Source of the DNA: Alphaproteobacteria bacterium
GTDB taxonomy: Bacteria > Pseudomonadota > Alphaproteobacteria > Rhizobiales > Aestuariivirgaceae
Direction: 5' to 3'
Assembly: GCA_020441605.1 (NCBI GenBank)
Contig: JAGRLX010000205.1
Coordinates: 1 to 11,433, forward strand
Length of the DNA: 11,433 nt
Shown: positions 7,429 to 11,433 of the stretch, one piece after another
How positions within the stretch are numbered: the first letter of the stretch is position 1
Layout of the letters: each line of letters starts with the position of its first letter
Notes under the pieces: model-generated
What the model saw: only the letters and a program-made list of their open reading frames with translations
The model's database searches: none
Told to the model about the DNA's origin: nothing
Translations under genes and position numbers: made by a program

Positions 7429-8081
7429 GGACTGCCCTGATCGCCGCCATGGTGGCTTTCGCCGCTCCCGCACTGGCGGGTGAAGCGTCGTTCGATTGCG
7501 GCCGCGCGGCGACCCCCACCGAAAAGGCGATCTGCGACGACGGCAATTCAGATGTCGCGCTGCGCGATGTGGCAATGTCCAAGCTTTATGCCGAGCTCAA
7601 GGCGGCCGGCGGTCACGAGGATGTGCTCACCCGCCACGGCGCCTGGCTCAAGACGCGCAATGCCTGTGGCAGCGACCGCGATTGCCTGCGCCGATCCTAT
7701 GACGCCCAACTCTGCGTACTTGCCAGGGCAGGTGGCGACGATGGCGCGGCGACCGGAAGTTATGCTTACGGGACTGGCGACGACGAGGGTTTCGGCAGCG
7801 CATTCGTGGTGCGCGGCACGGATGGCAATCTCTCCGGTGAGGTGGAGTCGGTGACCGGTCCCAATGCCCATGTCTGCGGGCTCGAGTTCGAAGCCGCACT
7901 GCCCTTCGGCGATGCCTGGCTGTGGACCGATACGGACACCGAACCCGATGACGAGGGCAACCGCTGTCAGGTCCTGTTCCGGGTGGAGGATGCCTCCACC
8001 TTGCGCATCGACTCGCGCAACTGTTCGCTTTATTGCGGCGTTCAGGGAACCTTTGACGCAGTCTACGCGAGGGAAAAGTGA
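7425..8081 (+). CDS. Exported protein with LprI-like (DUF1311) N-terminal domain
   Basis: The 218-aa protein starts with a signal peptide, [19 protein letters not shown], with likely cleavage after ALA (residue 18), so it should be periplasmic. Residues about 22-97 form an LprI-like domain: [16 protein letters not shown], then [20 protein letters not shown], with cysteines C25, C37, C81 and C87 that probably form two disulfides. The C-terminal part (about 110-214) is strand-rich, ending in VEDASTLRI and [16 protein letters not shown], with C151, C181, C200 and C204; C97 leaves an odd total of nine. The name comes from a mycobacterial lysozyme inhibitor, but most members have no proven function. 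ATG 7425 overlaps the corA stop by 4 nt. Its lodging between two ion channels suggests an envelope role, which is inference. Confidence 0.82.
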   Translation: MRTALIAAMVAFAAPALAGEASFDCGRAATPTEKAICDDGNSDVALRDVAMSKLYAELKAAGGHEDVLTRHGAWLKTRNACGSDRDCLRRSYDAQLCVLARAGGDDGAATGSYAYGTGDDEGFGSAFVVRGTDGNLSGEVESVTGPNAHVCGLEFEAALPFGDAWLWTDTDTEPDDEGNRCQVLFRVEDASTLRIDSRNCSLYCGVQGTFDAVYAREK

Positions 8082-8455
8082 CGCTTCTGTGGGTAGCATT
8101 CGGTGGCGCCATCGGGGCCTCCGCCCGATATGGGGTCAATGTCTGGTCAGGCCGTCTGCTCGGCGCGGCATTTCCCTGGCATACGCTGCTGGTCAATATC
8201 ATCGGTTGCTTCGCCATGGGTGTGCTGATCGAACTGATGGCTCTCAAGCTGAATGTCGGCAACGATGTCCGGGCCTTCCTGACCACGGGCGTGCTGGGGG
8301 GCTTCACCACGTTTTCGGCCTTCTCGCTCGATTTCGCCCTGCTGGTGGAACGCAAGGCTTTTGGCCTCGCCGGGGCCTATGCGGCCGGGTCGGTGCTTCT
8401 GTCGCTCGGGGCCGTATTCCTGGGGCTCTACCTGATCCGGTCGATCGCGCAATGA
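8078..8455 (+). CDS. crcB: Fluoride channel CrcB/FluC
   Basis: FluC proteins are dimeric double-barrelled channels that let fluoride leave the cytoplasm. The 125-aa length is normal, with four membrane helices. Family motifs are [10 protein letters not shown] (9-18) with the conserved arginine R17, N40 in LVNIIGCF, and the [13 protein letters not shown] stretch (71-83) carrying T78 and the two pore phenylalanines F79 and F82. The start is GTG 8078, which overlaps the preceding stop (GTGA) and has GAGGGA (8069-8074) 3 nt upstream; the GTG is required because the conserved N-terminus follows directly. I see no fluoride (crcB) riboswitch directly before it, as expected for an internal operon gene. 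Its own stop overlaps the following start by 4 nt. Confidence 0.95.
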   Translation: MTLLWVAFGGAIGASARYGVNVWSGRLLGAAFPWHTLLVNIIGCFAMGVLIELMALKLNVGNDVRAFLTTGVLGGFTTFSAFSLDFALLVERKAFGLAGAYAAGSVLLSLGAVFLGLYLIRSIAQ

Positions 8456-9441
8456 CTGAGGTGAAGCGCCATGTGGTGGCGGACGACGAGTCGGGCATGC
8501 GCCTCGATCGCTGGTTCCGCATTCACCTGCCGCAAGTGACCTTCGCCTATCTCAACAAGCTCACCCGCACCGGTCAGGTGCGGGTCGACGGCGCCCGGGC
8601 CAAGACCAATACCCGGCTCGAAGCCAGGCAGGAGATCCGGGTGCCGCCGCTGGCCTTCGACACTCGGCCCGCCGACCTGCCCAAGGCCGATGTGAAGCCG
8701 CTGACCCGCGAGGAGCGGCGGCTGTTCGAGAGCATGGTGATTCATGAGGACGACGACGTCTTCGTGCTGGACAAGCCGAGCGGATTCGCGGTGCAGGGCG
8801 GCACCAAGACCCATCGTCACCTGGACGGACTGCTGATGGGGCTGGGCGCCGAACGCGGCGAGCGTCCCTTGCTCGTTCACCGGCTCGACCGTGACACCAG
8901 CGGCGTGATCGTGGTGGCCAAGCGGCGGTCGGTGGCCTCGGCCCTCGGCAAGCTCTTCGCCACCCGGGCGGTGAAGAAGACCTACTGGGCCGTGGTACGC
9001 GGTGTGCCGAAACCGGCCCAGGGCCGAATCGAGGTGGCGCTCGTCAAGGCCAAGGGACCCGAGGGCGATCGGATGCGGGCCAGCAAAGAGGGCGAGGAGG
9101 ACGACGAGCAGCGGGCGGTTACCCATTATGCGGTGATCGACAAGGCCTCCACGCTTGCCGCCTGGGTGTCGCTGAAACCGGTCACCGGCCGGCAACATCA
9201 GCTCAGGGCCCACATGGCCCATATCGGAACGCCGATTCTCGGCGACGAAAAATATGGCGGCTTGATCGGCCTGCCGGACAACGTGCCACCGCGCCTGCAT
9301 CTCCATGCCCGGCGCATCGTCTTTCCTCATCCGCGCGGAGGAACGGTGGATGTGACGGCGCCCTTGCCAGACCATATGCGCACAACCTTCGCCCTGTTCG
9401 GCTTCGATCCCGATCGTTATGACGAGGTGGGCGAACCATGA
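8452..9441 (+). CDS. rluC: RluA-family 23S rRNA pseudouridine synthase, RluC-like
   Basis: This enzyme converts specific uridines of 23S rRNA to pseudouridine; E. coli RluC acts on U955, U2504 and U2580. The 329-aa protein has an N-terminal S4 RNA-binding domain (about 16-66, [13 protein letters not shown] to RVPP) and the catalytic domain with [15 protein letters not shown] from residue 143, where D148 is the catalytic aspartate, followed by [10 protein letters not shown] and [17 protein letters not shown] charged stretch, KEGEEDDEQ, precedes the ALTHY-like strand. The start ATG 8452 overlaps the crcB stop; the frame is open further upstream, but that would overlap crcB entirely and adds no family similarity. 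RluC versus RluD specificity cannot be settled by reading alone; the S4 layout and motif variant favour RluC. Confidence 0.9.
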   Translation: MTEVKRHVVADDESGMRLDRWFRIHLPQVTFAYLNKLTRTGQVRVDGARAKTNTRLEARQEIRVPPLAFDTRPADLPKADVKPLTREERRLFESMVIHEDDDVFVLDKPSGFAVQGGTKTHRHLDGLLMGLGAERGERPLLVHRLDRDTSGVIVVAKRRSVASALGKLFATRAVKKTYWAVVRGVPKPAQGRIEVALVKAKGPEGDRMRASKEGEEDDEQRAVTHYAVIDKASTLAAWVSLKPVTGRQHQLRAHMAHIGTPILGDEKYGGLIGLPDNVPPRLHLHARRIVFPHPRGGTVDVTAPLPDHMRTTFALFGFDPDRYDEVGEP

Positions 9442-10109
9442 GGCTGGCGATCTTCGATGTCGACGGGACCCTGGTCGACTCGGCCGCGATCATCAAGGCC
9501 GCGCTGGCGGCTGCCTTCGCCCATGAATCCGTGTCGCTGCCGGAAACTGGCCGGCTTCTCTCGGTCGTCGGCCTGTCGCTCGGCGACGCCATGGCCGAAC
9601 TCGCCCCGGATCAGCCACCCGCCGTCCATGGGCGTCTTGCGCAGAGCTACAAGCAGGCGTTCTGGGATCTGCGCGCCGCGGGAAACCATCCGGAAGATCT
9701 TTATGACGGCGCCCACGCGCTTCTGGAGCGGCTCCGTGATGACGGCGTGACCTTGGGCATTGCCACGGGCAAGTCGCGGCGGGGCGTCGCCCACCTCATC
9801 GCGGCACACGGCTTCGACGGCTGGTTCGCGACGATCCAGACCGCTGACGACCATCCTTCCAAGCCGGATCCGGCGATGATCACGGCTGCACTGGCCGAAA
9901 CCGGCTGCAAATCCGACGCCGCCATCATGATCGGGGACACGTCCTACGACATGGCCATGGCTGGCGCAGCTGGCGTTGCGGGGGCCGGGGTGGCCTGGGG
10001 CAACCATTCGCGCGATCAGCTCCTTGCCGCAGGCGCGCGCACCATTGCAAACAATTTCAATGAATTGCACGGTCATCTTCAAGAACTATGGGAGGAGCGG
10101 ACGAGATGA
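9438..10109 (+). CDS. HAD-superfamily (IA) phosphatase, Gph-like
   Basis: The 223-aa protein is a cytoplasmic haloacid-dehalogenase-type hydrolase. Motif I is [10 protein letters not shown] (6-15) with nucleophile D7 and acid/base D9, followed by a helical C1 cap (about 16-85). Motif II is T110 in IATGKS, motif III K142 in SKPDP, and motif IV IGDTSYD (165-171) with D167 and D171 for Mg2+. This resembles phosphoglycolate phosphatase and related enzymes, but the cap does not identify the substrate, so I give no symbol. ATG 9438 overlaps the pseudouridine synthase stop (ATGA), and its stop overlaps the next gene in the same way. The neighbourhood with RluC and ATP12 genes is, as I recall, common in alphaproteobacteria. 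Confidence 0.92.
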   Translation: MRLAIFDVDGTLVDSAAIIKAALAAAFAHESVSLPETGRLLSVVGLSLGDAMAELAPDQPPAVHGRLAQSYKQAFWDLRAAGNHPEDLYDGAHALLERLRDDGVTLGIATGKSRRGVAHLIAAHGFDGWFATIQTADDHPSKPDPAMITAALAETGCKSDAAIMIGDTSYDMAMAGAAGVAGAGVAWGNHSRDQLLAAGARTIANNFNELHGHLQELWEERTR

Positions 10110-10807
10110 CGGCACGCCGCCGCTTCTATAAGGACGTTGCCGTGAGCGACGACCTGGCGGTCATGCTCGACGGCCGACGCGTTAAGACCCCGATGAAGGC
10201 GCCACTGGTGCTGCCCAGCCAGCCCTTGGCCGAAGCCGTGGCGGCTGAATGGGAGGCCCAGGGCGAGTCGATCGATCCGGCTGCCATGATCCTTACCAGG
10301 CTGGCCAACACCGCCATAGACCGTATGGCTACCGGGCGGGACCGGATCGAGACCGAGATCGTCGAATACGCCAGCAGCGATCTCGTGTGCTACCGGGCCG
10401 AGGGGCCCGAAGCACTCGTCGCGCGGCAGTCGGCCGCCTGGAATCCCGTGGTGGACTGGGCCTTGACGGGCCTCGACGCGTCGATCGACGTGATGATCGG
10501 GGTCATGCATCGTCCACAACGCCCCGAGGCGCTTGCAGCGGTGGCGCTGGCGCTGCATCGCCTCACCGACTTCGAACTCGCGGCGCAACATTCCCTGACG
10601 ACCCTCACCGGTTCGGCATTACTGGGGCTTATGCTTGCCCACCGGGCCATCGACGCCGAGACGGCCTGGGCTGCGGTACATGTCGATGAGGATTACCAGA
10701 TCGAATTCTGGGGCGAGGACGAGGAGGCCGCCGAGCGCCGGGCGTTGCGGCGGCAGGAATTCAGCGCCTGCGTCCGGTTCCTGCATCTCGCGCGGCCGCA
10801 GGGGTGA
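10106..10807 (+). CDS. ATP12-family F1-ATPase assembly chaperone
   Basis: ATP12 proteins assist assembly of the F1 part of ATP synthase by binding the alpha subunit; they are known from mitochondria and alphaproteobacteria. The 233 aa show the N-terminal RRFYKDVAV and the family core: LDGRRVKTPMKAPLVLPS, AVAAEWEAQGESIDPAAMILTRLANTAID in two adjoining blocks, then YASSDLVCYRAEGP, WNPVVDWA, LTDFELAAQH and the C-terminal DEDYQIEFWGEDEEAAERR. ATG 10106 is chosen because it overlaps the preceding stop (ATGA) as in the five genes before, with GGAGG at 10091-10095; ATG 10088 would add six residues and sits ahead of that ribosome site. It is the last gene of the overlapping chain, 77 bp before pccB. 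Confidence 0.92.
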   Translation: MTARRRFYKDVAVSDDLAVMLDGRRVKTPMKAPLVLPSQPLAEAVAAEWEAQGESIDPAAMILTRLANTAIDRMATGRDRIETEIVEYASSDLVCYRAEGPEALVARQSAAWNPVVDWALTGLDASIDVMIGVMHRPQRPEALAAVALALHRLTDFELAAQHSLTTLTGSALLGLMLAHRAIDAETAWAAVHVDEDYQIEFWGEDEEAAERRALRRQEFSACVRFLHLARPQG

Positions 10808-10824
10808 TTGGTCTTTCGGCGGAT

Positions 10825-10858
10825 TTGACGAGGGCTGCTGTGGCTGCTTAACAGCCAC
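10825..10858 (+). promoter_or_regulatory. Possible promoter and inverted repeat between the ATP12 gene and pccB
   Basis: TTGACG (10825-10830) is a good -35 box; 17 bases on, TTAACA (10848-10853) is a weak -10 box. Overlapping it is a perfect 7-bp inverted repeat with a 5-nt loop, GTGGCTG-CTTAA-CAGCCAC (10840-10858). No T-run follows, so it is a poor intrinsic terminator, and the position across the -10 box fits an operator or a leader hairpin for pccB. This is inference from inspection. Confidence 0.35.
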
Positions 10859-10884
10859 TATCGGCCGGATCAGCAGGGGGCATC

Positions 10885-11433
10885 ATGCAGGAAATTCTCG
10901 AGAAGCTCGAAGCAAAGCGGGCCCAGGCACGCGCGGGAGGCGGTGAGAAGCGCGTTGCGGCCCAGCATGCCAAGGGCAAGCTCACGGCGCGCGAACGCAT
11001 CGAACTTCTCCTCGATGACGGCAGCTTCGAGGAGTTCGACATGTATGTCGAGCACCGCTGCACCGATTTCGGGATGGCCGACACCAAGTTCGCCGGCGAT
11101 GGCGTGGTGACCGGGTGGGGTACCGTCAATGGCCGCGTCGTCTATGTCTTCGCCAAGGACTTCACCGTTTTCGGCGGTTCGCTCTCGGAGGCCCATGCCA
11201 GGAAGATTACCAAGATCCAGGACATGGCCCTGCAAAACCGGGCGCCGATCATCGGGCTGTTCGATGCTGGGGGTGCCCGCATCCAGGAAGGCGTGAACGC
11301 GCTCGGCGGCTATGGCGAGGTGTTCCAGCGCAATGTGCTGTCATCCGGTGTCATTCCGCAGATCTCCCTCATCATGGGCCCCTGCGCCGGTGGCGATGTT
11401 TATTCCCCGGCCATGACCGACTTCATCTTCATG
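10885..11433 (+). CDS. pccB: Propionyl-CoA carboxylase beta chain (carboxyltransferase), partial (C-terminus outside window)
   Basis: The beta chain transfers the carboxyl group from biotin on PccA to propionyl-CoA, giving methylmalonyl-CoA. Exactly 183 N-terminal codons of a protein usually about 510 aa are present, ending at the right edge. Clear family blocks are [22 protein letters not shown] (two parts, about 36-57), [35 protein letters not shown] (about 124-135), and [18 protein letters not shown] near the edge, whose glycine-rich turn forms an oxyanion site in this family. ATG 10885 has AGGGGG (10875-10880) 4 nt upstream and matches the usual N-terminus. It is separated from the ATP12 gene by 77 bp with a possible promoter, so it probably starts its own unit. 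Acetyl-CoA carboxylase-type relatives are less likely given these blocks. Confidence 0.94.
   Translation, partial: MQEILEKLEAKRAQARAGGGEKRVAAQHAKGKLTARERIELLLDDGSFEEFDMYVEHRCTDFGMADTKFAGDGVVTGWGTVNGRVVYVFAKDFTVFGGSLSEAHARKITKIQDMALQNRAPIIGLFDAGGARIQEGVNALGGYGEVFQRNVLSSGVIPQISLIMGPCAGGDVYSPAMTDFIFM

Noticed and set aside
8040..8077. Fluoride riboswitch before crcB.
   Set aside because: The sequence is the coding end of the LprI-like gene with no visible riboswitch fold. crcB is translated from an overlapping GTG within the operon.
7864..8451. Upstream extension of the pseudouridine synthase frame by 196 codons.
   Set aside because: It would overlap the LprI-like and crcB genes almost completely. 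The S4 domain begins just after ATG 8452, which also makes the ATGA overlap.
8428..9375. 315-codon minus-strand frame opposite the pseudouridine synthase gene.
   Set aside because: Shadow of a strongly conserved sense gene; no independent evidence for it.
1..11433. Mobile element, prophage, CRISPR array or defence island.
   Set aside because: No transposase, integrase, phage, nuclease or regularly spaced repeats are visible. Base composition and gene style look even across the window.

Overview
This is a GC-rich (by eye about 60-65%), gene-dense chromosomal segment. It probably comes from an alphaproteobacterium, perhaps of the Rhizobiales/Hyphomicrobiales kind. The grounds are the folate-dependent TrmFO, an ATP12-type F1-ATPase assembly chaperone encoded beside an RluA-family pseudouridine synthase and CrcB, a Kbl with a DDCHATG active-site motif, a PccB start, and an intergenic palindrome of the 'GAGCATG...' type. 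I see no tRNA, rRNA, insertion sequence, CRISPR array, prophage or plasmid function. The orders of genes and the family assignments are clear. The regulatory sites are proposals from visual inspection.

Layout. (1) 1-704, minus strand: the first half of trmFO (tRNA m5U54 synthesis), running off the left edge. (2) 883-5437, plus strand: a threonine-catabolism locus. kbl (glycine C-acetyltransferase) is followed by a 184-bp gap holding two strong inverted repeats. Then come a membrane-anchored glutamate-synthase-like FMN/3Fe-4S protein, tdh (L-threonine 3-dehydrogenase) and a small DUF606/YdcZ-type membrane transporter, each with a good GGAGG ribosome site and separated by 31-38 bp. (3) 5537-6223, minus strand: a stand-alone DsbA-fold protein of the 2-hydroxychromene-2-carboxylate isomerase/kappa-GST family, convergent with region 2 and divergent from region 4. 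(4) 6421-10807, plus strand: six genes (corA, a secreted LprI-like protein, crcB/fluC, an RluC-type pseudouridine synthase, a HAD phosphatase and an ATP12 chaperone), every junction of which is a 4-nt stop/start overlap (ATGA or GTGA). (5) 10885-11433, plus strand: the start of pccB, cut by the right edge.

How it fits together. Tdh oxidises threonine to 2-amino-3-ketobutyrate and Kbl cleaves this with CoA to glycine and acetyl-CoA. The two genes are usually neighbours, but here a membrane flavo-Fe/S protein of unknown substrate sits between them and a transporter gene follows. Tdh keeps its catalytic zinc residues but has lost all four cysteines of the structural zinc site, which I consider the most specific oddity in the window. 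The corA-atp12 block combines a Mg2+ channel, a fluoride channel and housekeeping genes in one apparently translationally coupled transcript. Most of the window is ordinary core genome. I do not see a defence system or a mobile system here.
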